Shown: positions 1-7,952, counted from the first letter of the stretch. The stretch is 20,442 nt of DNA from Clostridiales bacterium (GCA_003538975.1 DPQQ01000010.1:313496-333937), one strand, 5' to 3'. Made by a program: numbers and translations. The notes: generated from the letters alone by a model not told the origin.

Positions 1-605
1 CATTTTTCTATATCGGCAGTCTTCGTAACGTACTTGTTGAGTTCGGCTTCGACATTTTCGCAGGTGGTGAGTCCTCTCGAGCCGAAGTCTTTCGCTACCT
101 TCGAGATATATCTGTACGAAATATCTTCGCCTTTTTTGTCTATGCAGTATTTTACGATCATGAGCATGGCGTCCTGCGATATCGAATAAATTTCCATTAT
201 GTTGAAGTATTCGGTATATTCGTTTATGCCTATGGCTCTCGACGGGAATAAATTCTGAAGCATAGAGCAGAATTCGGTATATTTTTCGGGTTTATACTTT
301 CTAGCTCTCGCATAGTTAGCCGAAATCGGGAGATATGTGACGGCGAAGGGGGATTCGGTAAAAGTAACGAGATCGAATTCCTGCCAGAATTTGAAAATAT
401 CGGTTATCTTTTCTAGTTCCAGACCTACATTTTTCGAAAATTCGGCAAGTGAAACGTCCGCCGCGATGTTTTTTGATAAATATAAGCCGTAAAGATAAAC
501 TTTAACGGCGTCGCCGTCTGCGGACGGAAGATATTCTGTTATAAAAGCGTTTTCGATATCGGTTCTCGAAGCGACGACCGATTCTTTGGATAAATTGAAG
601 TTCAT
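1..605 (-). CDS. DnaD-domain protein (replication initiation family), partial
   Basis: Reading leftward from an ATG, 201 codons stay open to the window edge, so the C-terminus is missing. The N-terminal half (about residues 15-115) reads like the winged-helix part of DnaD/DnaB-type proteins, with a 'FWQEFDLVTF' helix-to-strand stretch. Residues about 125-195 resemble the DnaD/DnaB_2 helical domain, with 'ISQDAMLMIVKYC', 'YISKVAKDFGSRGLTTCENVE' and a following Asn-Lys-Tyr. In Bacillota these proteins help load the replicative helicase at origins or restart sites. An AAAGG ribosome site lies about 6 nt before the ATG. The gene is divergent from the long operon that contains DnaB helicase, about 5 kb away, which is suggestive but not proof of a joint role. 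The family call rests on remembered patterns. A phage- or plasmid-type DnaD protein is the alternative, but nothing nearby is phage-like. Confidence 0.72.
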   Translation of the reverse strand, partial: MNFNLSKESVVASRTDIENAFITEYLPSADGDAVKVYLYGLYLSKNIAADVSLAEFSKNVGLELEKITDIFKFWQEFDLVTFTESPFAVTYLPISANYARARKYKPEKYTEFCSMLQNLFPSRAIGINEYTEYFNIMEIYSISQDAMLMIVKYCIDKKGEDISYRYISKVAKDFGSRGLTTCENVEAELNKYVTKTADIEK

Positions 606-661
606 ATTCTGCCTTTCGCCGATTAGCTTTATTTAACCGAAAAAGTTTAACGGCGGGTATT

Positions 662-693
662 CATATACTTTCGTAAAAATATTCTTTTGTCAA
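662..693 (-). promoter_or_regulatory. Candidate promoter for the DnaD-like gene
   Basis: On the minus strand a perfect TTGACA (plus positions 688-693) is followed by AT-rich sequence containing AGTATATG. The best -10 registers are poor: AGTATA at 18 nt, or TATATG at 20 nt. The -35 is convincing and the -10 is not. About 60-80 nt of leader would precede the ATG. Confidence 0.35.
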
Positions 694-765
694 AAATGGT
701 TCAATCCGATTGAGTGATTTAATAAAAGCGTTTTTGTTTTCCATGAAAATGCGATAAACTTATAC

Positions 766-794
766 TTGATTTTTCTTATAATATAAAGTATAAT
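766..794 (+). promoter_or_regulatory. Sigma-A-type promoter of the long plus-strand operon
   Basis: TTGATT (766-771), a 17-nt spacer and a perfect TATAAT (789-794). Transcription should start near 801-803, giving a leader of about 140 nt before the TTG start of the first gene. No other match of this quality was noticed between 606 and 941. Confidence 0.8.
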
Positions 795-811
795 AGGGTA
801 TGAAAAACTTG

Positions 812-935
812 TTCCCGGGCGTTTGTTGCGTTCCGGGATATTCGCATAAAACGCATCGGTTTTTTAATTATACAAATTTTTTCCGCCAAAATCAAGTTCA
901 TCGGACTTATTTTATTTATTTTTGGCGGAGAGGAG
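812..935 (+). promoter_or_regulatory. Structured 5' leader with two stem-loops ending at the ribosome site
   Basis: Two inverted repeats lie in the untranslated leader. The first pairs TCCCGG (813-818) with CCGGGA (833-838), and the loop can extend through CG/CG. The second pairs CCGCCAAAA (883-891) with TTTTGGCGG (920-928), 9 bp without mismatch. Its 28-nt loop holds a nested AAGT/ACTT hairpin (894-897 with 905-908). The right arm stops directly before the AGAGGAG ribosome site (929-935). I recognise no known riboswitch class. Control of translation of the first gene is an inference from position. Confidence 0.5.
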
Positions 936-941
936 ATATTT

Positions 942-2633
942 TTGGCTATAAGAATACTTACGCCGCAAACTTTATGGGACGGCTTCAAAGCGGTAATAGG
1001 CGATTACGAAATGTTTTCCGAAAAGGAAACCGACGGAGTCGTTATCAAAGAATTTTTTCTATCGAGACAAGTTCTCGGATCCAATATCCGTATATTTTTC
1101 AGAACCGCGCAGAAAAAGGAAGAACCTTCGGGTAAATTCGTATTCCTTTTGCAAAGCGTCGGCGAAACCGTTCCCGAAGACGATCTTAAAAACGTAGTCG
1201 GTTTCGGTTACTCCGCGGTTACCGCGGATTTTGCGGGCAGCCCCGACGGGATAGACGATACGGACGGTCCGGAAGGAAAGTTCCGCCATACGATTTATCC
1301 CGAAGCTTTCGGGTATCTGAATTATTGCTTTGCGAAGAAAAATCTTTTCGGACTCGGCGGCGACGCGGAACATTCGCCGATTTATCAGTACGCCTGCGAC
1401 GCAAGATACGTTATAGCCTTTTTAAGAGAAGTCCTCGAAGCCGAAGACGTCGCTCTCATTGCTTTCAAAGAATCCGTTACAGCCGGCTTCCATATAGCTG
1501 CGACCGAAAATCTCGCATGCTTTGCGGCTGTGCAGGGTTGCGGCTGGCAGATCATGAAGGACGGCTCGTTTATATCCGAAGCCGGCAGGGATCTTTCCGA
1601 AGAAGAGCGTATAGCCGTCGCCGGGGTAGAAGCTCAGAGCTACGCCGATAAAGTAAAATGTCCGACCATGATGTTTTTATCGACGGGATATAAGGAAGCT
1701 AACTTTGACAGAATTTCCGACACGCTCGCTCTTTTTAGCGAGGACATATATTCGGCTGCGTATATTACCGTCTCGGCGGGAGAATATCTCGATTATAAAG
1801 CGGGAAAGGACGTATTGTTCTTTTTGAATAAATATCTCGCGAAAAAAGACGAATTTATTCCGAAAACTCCCGAGCTTATCCACTGCACGAGAGACGAAAA
1901 GTCCGCGCTTACTTTAAAAACTTCTGATTCCGGTATTAAAACGGTAGAATTTTTCGTTGCGTCTCGCGATCTCTCTCACGAAGAAAGAGTATGGAAGCGT
2001 TTCGGTTTTTTTTCTGAAGACGAATGTAAAAAGTCGGAATTCGAGGCGGAGTATGTTCCCGTTCAGGGTACGGATTCATGCGAATTTTTCGCAAGAGTAA
2101 AATATGAAAACGGTTTTATAGTGTCTTCTCCCGTGGTTTACGTCGATTATACAAAACACGACGTAAAATATGCGCCCGACTTCGGCGTGGTATATTGCAG
2201 TTCTTCCTCGATTGTTCAGCGATTCGAACCGGCGGAATTAACGGTAAAAACCGTTCTCGACTTTAAGATAGCGAAAGACCTTCCCGAAGTAAAAAAAGGA
2301 ATAGCCGGAATAGAGGGTATCTCGTGCGAAAGGGGAATAAAAACTATGCTTTCGTATAAAAATCTTACGGAAGACTCTATTCTCGTATTCGACGCGTGCG
2401 CTAAAGCCGACGCGGAATTCACCGTAGAACTTGTAACCGACGAATTCTCGGAATGGAGAAAAAGTTATTACGTCGGGGCGAGAGTGGCTGCGAGCAATTA
2501 CTGGAATAAAATTCAGATAGAACTTAAAAAATTCAAAACAGAAGACGGAAGACCTCTTAAAAATTACGAAGATATAAACGTCCTTATAATTTCGAAAGGC
2601 GATTTCCTCGTAAACAATATAATTTTTATATAA
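942..2633 (+). CDS. Degenerate alpha/beta-hydrolase-fold protein with C-terminal jelly-roll-like domain
   Basis: The protein has 563 residues and no signal peptide or TM segment. It starts at TTG with AGGAG 6 nt upstream; no better in-frame ATG fits. Residues about 65-300 follow the order of acetyl-xylan-esterase/prolyl-oligopeptidase-like hydrolases: a G-Y-S-A-V-T-A-D-F-A-G strand/turn, a helix before 'IAFKESVTAGFHIAA' at the nucleophile elbow, then 'KCPTMMFLSTG'. The elbow lacks the GxSxG glycines (K-E-S-V-T around Ser178), the acid loop reads GYKEANFD, and I see no His at the expected C-terminal site. Catalysis by the usual triad is therefore doubtful. Residues about 310-402 resemble a beta-sandwich linker ending in SSPVVY. 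Residues about 415-563 look like a carbohydrate-binding jelly roll (W521, then alternating strands to the end). It heads the operon just before signal peptidase. Fold assignment is moderate; the function is unknown. Confidence 0.62.
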   Translation: MAIRILTPQTLWDGFKAVIGDYEMFSEKETDGVVIKEFFLSRQVLGSNIRIFFRTAQKKEEPSGKFVFLLQSVGETVPEDDLKNVVGFGYSAVTADFAGSPDGIDDTDGPEGKFRHTIYPEAFGYLNYCFAKKNLFGLGGDAEHSPIYQYACDARYVIAFLREVLEAEDVALIAFKESVTAGFHIAATENLACFAAVQGCGWQIMKDGSFISEAGRDLSEEERIAVAGVEAQSYADKVKCPTMMFLSTGYKEANFDRISDTLALFSEDIYSAAYITVSAGEYLDYKAGKDVLFFLNKYLAKKDEFIPKTPELIHCTRDEKSALTLKTSDSGIKTVEFFVASRDLSHEERVWKRFGFFSEDECKKSEFEAEYVPVQGTDSCEFFARVKYENGFIVSSPVVYVDYTKHDVKYAPDFGVVYCSSSSIVQRFEPAELTVKTVLDFKIAKDLPEVKKGIAGIEGISCERGIKTMLSYKNLTEDSILVFDACAKADAEFTVELVTDEFSEWRKSYYVGARVAASNYWNKIQIELKKFKTEDGRPLKNYEDINVLIISKGDFLVNNIIFI

Positions 2634-2649
2634 ATTTCCGAAAATAAAA

Positions 2650-3435
2650 ATGGACAAAAACGAGATAACGTTAAAAACCGAAGAGCTTGATAAAGTCGCG
2701 GAAAACAGCGAAGATTTTACGTCGGGAAAAATAACGTCGGACGAATTTGAAAAAGAAGGACTTTTCTTAAAACCAGACCGACCGAAATCACCGGCGGCGC
2801 TTAAGATAATCGCGTTTACACTTTGCGGACTGATATTGTTTTTCACCGCAGTATCGCTCATAGTAAGATCGTTCTACGATATAGTCGAAGTAGACGGTTC
2901 TTCTATGGAAGAAACTTTAAAAAGCGGCGACGTTTTATACGTCAGCATGAACAAAACGCCCGCCCGCGGGGATATAGTCATTATCGACGAAAGCAAAAAC
3001 GATAGTTCCCCGCATTATATCATAAAACGCATTATGGCAGTCGGCGGCGATACGATAAAGTGGGGTAAAAACGAAGAAGGAAAATATTCCGTTTTCGTAA
3101 AATATCCGGGAGCGAAAAATTTTGTCGTTGCGAGCGGAAATTACGTAAGCGACAAAAATCGGACTTCAGAGATGATAGAATGGCTTATCGAAGGCGAAGA
3201 ATACGAACTTTCGGAAAACGAAGTGTTTTTCATGGGCGACAACCGTAAGGTCAGCAACGACAGCCGTTACAAAGAGTTCAGAACGTGCGAACTTTCGGAT
3301 ATTGACGGAGTCGTGGACGAGTTCGCGATTAAAATAAAAGGGTTTTCGACGGCTCTTTATAACCTTAAAACTTCGGTAAGAAGATTTTTCGGTCTTGGCA
3401 GCGCGTCCGCGGCAAAAGCCGCGGTTGTCCGGTAA
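2650..3435 (+). CDS. lepB: Signal peptidase I (type I leader peptidase)
   Basis: Membrane-anchored Ser/Lys protease that removes signal peptides from exported proteins on the outer face of the membrane. A single TM segment covers about residues 51-73. The catalytic serine box is VDGSSMEETL (Ser85 before Met86), where many family members have SMxPTL. The general-base lysine is K126 in YIIKRIMAVGGD, and the C-terminal box runs from MGDNR (195-199) to NDSR (203-206). The length of 261 is longer than minimal Gram-positive SPases, because an acidic cytosolic N-terminus of about 50 residues precedes the TM segment and a basic, Ala-rich tail of about 30 follows the core. It lies 16 nt after the preceding gene. 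The ATG has no clear Shine-Dalgarno, only an A-rich stretch, so coupling to upstream translation is possible. Confidence 0.93.
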   Translation: MDKNEITLKTEELDKVAENSEDFTSGKITSDEFEKEGLFLKPDRPKSPAALKIIAFTLCGLILFFTAVSLIVRSFYDIVEVDGSSMEETLKSGDVLYVSMNKTPARGDIVIIDESKNDSSPHYIIKRIMAVGGDTIKWGKNEEGKYSVFVKYPGAKNFVVASGNYVSDKNRTSEMIEWLIEGEEYELSENEVFFMGDNRKVSNDSRYKEFRTCELSDIDGVVDEFAIKIKGFSTALYNLKTSVRRFFGLGSASAAKAAVVR

Positions 3436-3444
3436 AGGAGTATA

Positions 3445-3957
3445 ATGACTGAATTTTTTGAAAAAAGCGAATTTGATTCGGTAAAAAAGCAGCGTAATAC
3501 CGCGATAATAATTTTTTCCTGTTTAACGGCGATTTATCTTGCCGCGGTTATCGCCGGCATAATCGTTTTTAACGGGCTTCCGTATAAAGATCCGTCTGAA
3601 GGAGTTATAAAGGCGGTTTTGTATGTTCTGTCCGCAGTTTACGTTTCTTTCGCATTTTTGTATATGGGACTTAAATTCAGAAGAGTAAACGCGTATTACA
3701 AAATGCTTAAAGAAACTATGAGTAAAGAAAAAACCGTCGTTACAGGCAGGTTTTTAAGAGTGGAACCCGTCATGGAAACAAAAGACGGCGTTGATATAAA
3801 AAAGTTCGTTATTTCGGTTTACAACGAGAGACGGAACGATTATTTCGAAAGAATGATATGTATCCCTTACGAAAAAGAATTTCCGCTGTTTACGGAAGGT
3901 GATACGGTAACTCTGGCAACACACGAAAACATTTTGTTTTCTTATGAAAAGAAGTAA
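3445..3957 (+). CDS. Two-TM membrane protein of unknown function
   Basis: I do not recognise a family. The 170-residue product has two hydrophobic helices (about residues 19-43 and 54-77) joined by a short loop, then a soluble C-terminal part from about 85. That part is rich in beta-type residues (VTGRFLRVEPVMETKDGVDI..., ...FTEGDTVTLATHENILF), consistent with a small barrel such as an OB fold, but this is only an impression. The ribosome site AAAGGAG is well placed and the start lies 9 nt after the lepB stop, so the two are surely cotranscribed. No cysteine pair, catalytic motif or signal peptide stands out. Confidence 0.8.
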   Translation: MTEFFEKSEFDSVKKQRNTAIIIFSCLTAIYLAAVIAGIIVFNGLPYKDPSEGVIKAVLYVLSAVYVSFAFLYMGLKFRRVNAYYKMLKETMSKEKTVVTGRFLRVEPVMETKDGVDIKKFVISVYNERRNDYFERMICIPYEKEFPLFTEGDTVTLATHENILFSYEKK

Positions 3958-3968
3958 TTTTTACTTCT
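3950..3968 (+). repeat. Inverted repeat over the stop codon before pepF
   Basis: AGAAGTAA (3950-3957) and TTACTTCT (3961-3968) form a perfect 8-bp stem with a TTT loop that includes the stop codon of the two-TM gene. An A-rich run, not a T-tract, follows. It is therefore unlikely to be an intrinsic terminator for the plus strand and may be an RNA-processing or stability element. Confidence 0.5.
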
Positions 3969-3993
3969 AAAAAAATAAAAAAGGAAGAAAGAC

Positions 3994-5769
3994 ATGAAAA
4001 GATCAGAAGTCGAAAAGAAATACTTATGGCAAATCGAAGACATGTATGCGGATAACGCGGCGTGGCAGAAAGAATACGACGAAGTAAACGCTTCGGTGGC
4101 GTCTTTGGGCGAATACGCGGGCAAGCTCGGCGATAAAGAAGAATTTTTGAAATTCAACCGCTTAAACGACGAAATAATGAAAAAAATCGAAAAAATTTAC
4201 ACTTACGCTCACATGATGGCGGACTCCGACAGCGGTTCTTCCGAAAACTGCAGACTTATAGCTCTCGCGCAGAGACTTTACGTCTATTTTTCGACGACCA
4301 CCGCATTCACCGTACCCGAGATTTTATCGCTTTCCGATGAAAAAATCAACGAATATATAAACGATCCCGATCTGAAAGATTACGATTATCAGCTTAAAAC
4401 TCTTCTTAAATCCAAACAGCATGTATTATCCAGAGATCTCGAAGAAATGCTTTCGGGAGTAAGCGAAGTAACGTCGTCTTTCATGGAAATTTTCCAGAAG
4501 CTCGACAACGTCGATCTTCCGCTCAAACCCGTAGAATATAAGGGTAAAGAATATCCGCTTTCGCACGGATACTATTCAATGTACATGCAGTCGCCCGACC
4601 GCGAATTCAGAAAAGAAGTTTACAATACCTATTATGCGGCTTACGGCTCCGTTCTCAATACGCTTACTTCGATTTATTACGGTAACGTAAAGAACGACGT
4701 TTTTTTTGCAAAGGCTAAAAAATACGACGGCTGCCTCGAAATGGCGCTTTCAAACGAAGACGTAGACAAGCACGTATACGAAAATCTTCTCGAAGCGGTA
4801 AATAAAGGACTTCCTACTCTTCACGAATACATCGCCGCAAAGAAGAAGGCTCTTGATATAGACGGCGATATGTATATGTACGATATGTACGTTCCCGTAG
4901 TGGAAGACGCCGACATGAAGCTGAAATACGACGACGCTTACGACTATGTTATAAAGGCTCTCGCTCCGCTCGGAAAAGATTATCAGAATCTTCTTAAAAA
5001 AGCTCACGACGAACGCTGGATAGACGTTTACGAAACCGAAGGAAAGAGAAGCGGCGCGTACAGCACCGGTTGTTATCTTTCTCATCCTTACGTTTTGCTC
5101 AACTATACCGAAACGACTCACGACGTATTTACAATAGCTCACGAAATGGGACACAGCATCCACACTTATTTTTCGAGCGCTAACCAGCCTTACGCAAAAG
5201 CGGACTATAAGATCTTCGTGGCGGAAGTCGCAAGCACGGTCAATGAAGTTCTTCTGCACAGATATATTTTGAACAACGTAAAGGACGAAAAAGTTAAAAA
5301 GTATATTTTAAGCTACTTCCTCGAAATGATAAGGACTACGCTTTTCAGACAGACGCAGTTCGCTGAATTCGAATACGAAGCGCATAATCTCGCGTTTAAC
5401 GGCGAACCGCTTACCAAAGATACGCTCAACAAGCTTTACGGCGACCTTAATAAGAAGTATTACGGCGAAGCGGTAGTTACCGACGATAACATATCGACCG
5501 AATGGGCGAGAATTCCGCACTTTTACACGTCGTTCTACGTTTATAAGTACGCTACCGGCATAACGAGCGCTCTCGCAATCGCCGACAGAATACTTAACGA
5601 AGGCGAACCCGCCGTAAAAGATTATTTTAAGTTCTTATCGTCGGGCAGTTCCGACAGTCCCGTGGAACTTCTTAAAATCGCGGGCGTCGACCTTAACAAA
5701 CCGCAGGTGTTCGAAAAAGCTATGAATATGTTCAAAGAATACCTTGATGAATTCAACAAGTTAAACTAA
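3994..5769 (+). CDS. pepF: Oligoendopeptidase F, M3-family zinc peptidase
   Basis: Cytoplasmic zinc metallopeptidase that cleaves oligopeptides of roughly 7-17 residues. The length of 591 residues is typical of PepF (about 600). The zinc site is HEMGHSIH, with H383 and H387 as ligands and E384 as catalytic base. The third ligand is E411 in FVAEVASTVNE, at the usual distance. The N-terminal helical part includes the family's 'YAHMMADSDS' region. The substrate-side tyrosines near the C-terminus (IPHFYTSFYVYKYATG) are present, as in other M3B peptidases. The ribosome site AAGGAAG lies 6-7 nt before the ATG. There is a 36-nt gap from the two-TM gene and a 31-nt gap to dnaB. It likely serves in peptide turnover, perhaps including cleaved signal peptides given the signal peptidase two genes upstream; that link is inference. 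Confidence 0.95.
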   Translation: MKRSEVEKKYLWQIEDMYADNAAWQKEYDEVNASVASLGEYAGKLGDKEEFLKFNRLNDEIMKKIEKIYTYAHMMADSDSGSSENCRLIALAQRLYVYFSTTTAFTVPEILSLSDEKINEYINDPDLKDYDYQLKTLLKSKQHVLSRDLEEMLSGVSEVTSSFMEIFQKLDNVDLPLKPVEYKGKEYPLSHGYYSMYMQSPDREFRKEVYNTYYAAYGSVLNTLTSIYYGNVKNDVFFAKAKKYDGCLEMALSNEDVDKHVYENLLEAVNKGLPTLHEYIAAKKKALDIDGDMYMYDMYVPVVEDADMKLKYDDAYDYVIKALAPLGKDYQNLLKKAHDERWIDVYETEGKRSGAYSTGCYLSHPYVLLNYTETTHDVFTIAHEMGHSIHTYFSSANQPYAKADYKIFVAEVASTVNEVLLHRYILNNVKDEKVKKYILSYFLEMIRTTLFRQTQFAEFEYEAHNLAFNGEPLTKDTLNKLYGDLNKKYYGEAVVTDDNISTEWARIPHFYTSFYVYKYATGITSALAIADRILNEGEPAVKDYFKFLSSGSSDSPVELLKIAGVDLNKPQVFEKAMNMFKEYLDEFNKLN

Positions 5770-5773
5770 AAAT

Positions 5774-5786
5774 CGGCTTTAAGCCG
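5774..5786 (+). repeat. Small palindrome between pepF and dnaB
   Basis: CGGCTTTAAGCCG is a 13-nt palindrome centred on 5780. It lies immediately upstream of the AAAGGGG ribosome site of dnaB. As RNA it gives only a short stem with a tight loop; as DNA it could be a binding site. No function is assignable. Confidence 0.35.
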
Positions 5787-5800
5787 AAAGGGGAATAATA

Positions 5801-7372
5801 ATGCCCGGATACAGAAAGAGAGAAATTAACGTAAAAGGCGTCGATATGCCGCACAATCTGGAAGCCGAACAAGCGCTTCTCGGGTGTATGATGCTCGATC
5901 CCGATATTCAGCCGGAAACGATAGCGAAACTTAAAGACTCTGACTTTTATACCGAATCGCACAAAAAAATTTACGATGTAATGAGAGATCTGTCGGCGAC
6001 GAGTACGCCGATAGACTTCGTTACCGTTACCGATAAACTCGACAGCGAAGGCGAACTCGAATCGGCGGGCGGTATAAAATATCTTACCGATCTTACCGAG
6101 ATAATTCCGTCGTCGGCTAACTACAAACACTATCTCGACATAGTTTTAAGAGACGGACTTTTAAGAAGACTTATAAAATGTTCGGCCGAAATTATACAAA
6201 ATTCGCAGAAGGCACAGGACAAGCAGGACGCGCTTTCTTTTGCGGAAAAGGAAATATTCGACATATCCGCTCAGGAGGAGAACGGAAGTCTTGCCACGAT
6301 AAGAGAAGTTCTGCCGGAAGTAATGAAGAGATTCGACGCCGTAAACAAGGATAAGAACGCTTTCAGGGGAATGATGACGGGATATAAAGGTCTCGATTAT
6401 CTTCTTAACGGTCTGCAGAAAACCGACCTTGTTCTGATTGCAGCGAGACCTTCCGTAGGTAAAACGGCTTTCGCGCTTAACATTGCCGAAAATATAGCTA
6501 CCACGCAGGATAAAACAGTAGCGATCTTTTCGCTCGAAATGGGTAAAGAACAGCTTGCTCAGAGACTTTTATGTTCTCTTGCGGAAATAAGCTCGGAATC
6601 TGCAAACAGAGGAACGCTTACTCCGAACGAATGGATAAAAATCGCCCATGCGAGAGAAAAACTCAACAAATCAAGGATATTTATTGACGATTCAACATTG
6701 ATAACCCCGCCCGAGATGTTATCGAAGTGCAGAAGACTTAAACGTCAGCACGGTCTCGACCTTGTAGTAGTAGACTACATACAGCTTATGACGATGGGCG
6801 GAAAGAATACGGAAAGCCGTCAGCAGGAAGTATCCGAAATTTCGAGAAGTCTTAAAATTCTCGCAAAGGAACTCAATATTCCCGTTATCGCGCTTTCGCA
6901 GTTATCGAGAAGCGTAGAACAACGTCCCGATAAAAGACCTATGCTTTCGGACCTTCGTGAATCGGGCGCTATCGAACAAGACGCGGATATAGTAATGTTC
7001 ATACACCGTCCGGACAAAGACGCAAAACCCGAAGAACTTGCGAGCGGAGCGGTAAAGCCGAACCATGCAAAAATAATAATAGCGAAGCACAGAAGCGGCG
7101 CTCTGGGAGAAGAAGAACTTTTCTTCAAGGGCGAATGCACAAAATTCATGAACCTTGCCGACGTATCAGAGAGAGACAGACGTACCGAAGAAACCGCAGG
7201 TATAGGAGAAAAGCCGGGATTCGGCAAGACAGACGATGCGGACGGCGATTATATTCCGGTATCGGACGAATTCGTTCCGCCCGAAGAAGAACCTCCTTTT
7301 GATACCGCCGGCGAAGAAAGAAAGGGAGATCTTAAGAAACTCTCACCCGACGACGAAATATTCGGAAACTAA
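5801..7372 (+). CDS. dnaB: Replicative DNA helicase DnaB (DnaC in Bacillus nomenclature)
   Basis: Hexameric helicase that unwinds DNA at the replication fork and recruits primase. The N-terminal domain opens with VDMPHNLEAEQALLGCMMLD (residues 8-27), a hallmark of the family. The RecA-like domain has Walker A ARPSVGKT (215-222), Walker B LVVVDYIQLM, and the downstream ALSQLSRSVEQR and LRESGAIEQDAD motifs, all intact. No intein interrupts the P-loop or later motifs. At 523 residues it is some 60-80 longer than most DnaB proteins. The excess is a charged, probably disordered tail from about 454 to the end, with 22 Asp/Glu in 70 residues and the terminal residues DDEIFGN. A good AAAGGGG ribosome site precedes the ATG. 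Its neighbours here (pepF, rpiB) differ from the common rplI-dnaB arrangement. Confidence 0.97.
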   Translation: MPGYRKREINVKGVDMPHNLEAEQALLGCMMLDPDIQPETIAKLKDSDFYTESHKKIYDVMRDLSATSTPIDFVTVTDKLDSEGELESAGGIKYLTDLTEIIPSSANYKHYLDIVLRDGLLRRLIKCSAEIIQNSQKAQDKQDALSFAEKEIFDISAQEENGSLATIREVLPEVMKRFDAVNKDKNAFRGMMTGYKGLDYLLNGLQKTDLVLIAARPSVGKTAFALNIAENIATTQDKTVAIFSLEMGKEQLAQRLLCSLAEISSESANRGTLTPNEWIKIAHAREKLNKSRIFIDDSTLITPPEMLSKCRRLKRQHGLDLVVVDYIQLMTMGGKNTESRQQEVSEISRSLKILAKELNIPVIALSQLSRSVEQRPDKRPMLSDLRESGAIEQDADIVMFIHRPDKDAKPEELASGAVKPNHAKIIIAKHRSGALGEEELFFKGECTKFMNLADVSERDRRTEETAGIGEKPGFGKTDDADGDYIPVSDEFVPPEEEPPFDTAGEERKGDLKKLSPDDEIFGN

Positions 7373-7393
7373 TAAAATAAAAGGATTTTTAAT

Positions 7394-7846
7394 ATGAAAA
7401 TAGCAATTTCGAACGACCACGGCGGACTTAACTTAAAAGCCGCTTTAATGAAGCATTTAGACGAAAAAGGAATAGAATATATTGACTTCGGTTATAACGC
7501 CGGCGGTGAAGAAAGCCCCGACTATCCCGATTACGCGCTTCCCGCATGTAAGGCGGTACTGTGCGGCGAATGCGATTGCGGAATACTTATCTGCGGTACT
7601 GGAATAGGTATGAGTATAGCGGCGAATAAGGTGAAAGGAATCCGTTGCGGTCATTGCCACGACGTCTTTTCGGCGAGAATGACCAAAATGCACAACGACG
7701 CGAATATGATAGCTTTTGGCGAAAGAGTCATCGGCGCGGGACTTATGATAGATATTGTTGATGCTTATCTTTCGGCAGAGTTTATGGGTGGAAGACATCA
7801 GCGCAGAGTCGATAAGATAAAAGCAATCGAAGACTCCGAACTTTAA
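7394..7846 (+). CDS. rpiB: Ribose-5-phosphate isomerase B
   Basis: Interconverts ribose 5-phosphate and ribulose 5-phosphate in the pentose phosphate pathway; some relatives act on allose or galactose phosphates. The length of 150 residues is standard. The signature elements are all visible: SNDHGG near the N-terminus (D8, H9), the catalytic cysteine C67 in ILICGTGIGMSIAANK, CHD at 88-90, the MHNDANM segment (H100), and RVIGAG followed by the C-terminal RHQRRVDKI phosphate-binding arginines. AAAGGA lies about 9 nt before the ATG, and the gap to dnaB is 21 nt. Six of its residues are cysteines, somewhat many for the family, but nothing suggests it is non-functional. LacA/B-type isomerases are the close alternative, and the cysteine favours RpiB. 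Confidence 0.94.
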   Translation: MKIAISNDHGGLNLKAALMKHLDEKGIEYIDFGYNAGGEESPDYPDYALPACKAVLCGECDCGILICGTGIGMSIAANKVKGIRCGHCHDVFSARMTKMHNDANMIAFGERVIGAGLMIDIVDAYLSAEFMGGRHQRRVDKIKAIEDSEL

Positions 7847-7877
7847 TTTGTTAATGTAAAAATTTTACCTTAACAAA
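7847..7877 (+). repeat. Long AT-rich inverted repeat between rpiB and galU
   Basis: The arms 7847-7861 and 7863-7877 pair over 14 of 15 positions (TTTGTTAA/TTAACAAA, one mismatch, GTAAAA/TTTTAC) around a single central base. It starts at the base after the rpiB stop. No T-tract follows on the plus strand (ACAAAAATAAAAAAATTTTTC), so it is a poor intrinsic terminator. A protein-binding operator or an mRNA 3'-end stabiliser is equally possible. The 106-nt gap to galU is the largest in the operon. Confidence 0.55.
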
Positions 7878-7952
7878 ACAAAAATAAAAAAATTTTTCAT
7901 AAAATATCGCCGTGAGCCCGCTTTTATAAGGCGGACGTGAAAGGAGGAAAAT

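Noticed and set aside
800..1135. 111-codon plus-strand ORF starting in the leader
   Set aside because: It overlaps the hydrolase-like gene in another frame, has no ribosome site, begins at the presumed transcription start and shows low-complexity shadow-type composition.
3950..3968. Terminator before pepF
   Set aside because: The hairpin is good but an A-run, not a T-run, follows, and pepF has no visible promoter of its own.
4750..5259. 169-codon minus-strand ORF inside pepF
   Set aside because: Antisense shadow of a clear peptidase gene, caused by codon bias; hydrophobic, no ribosome site, no recognisable motif. Other long antisense frames (2238-2861, 6820-7227, 10428-10826) were rejected for the same reason.
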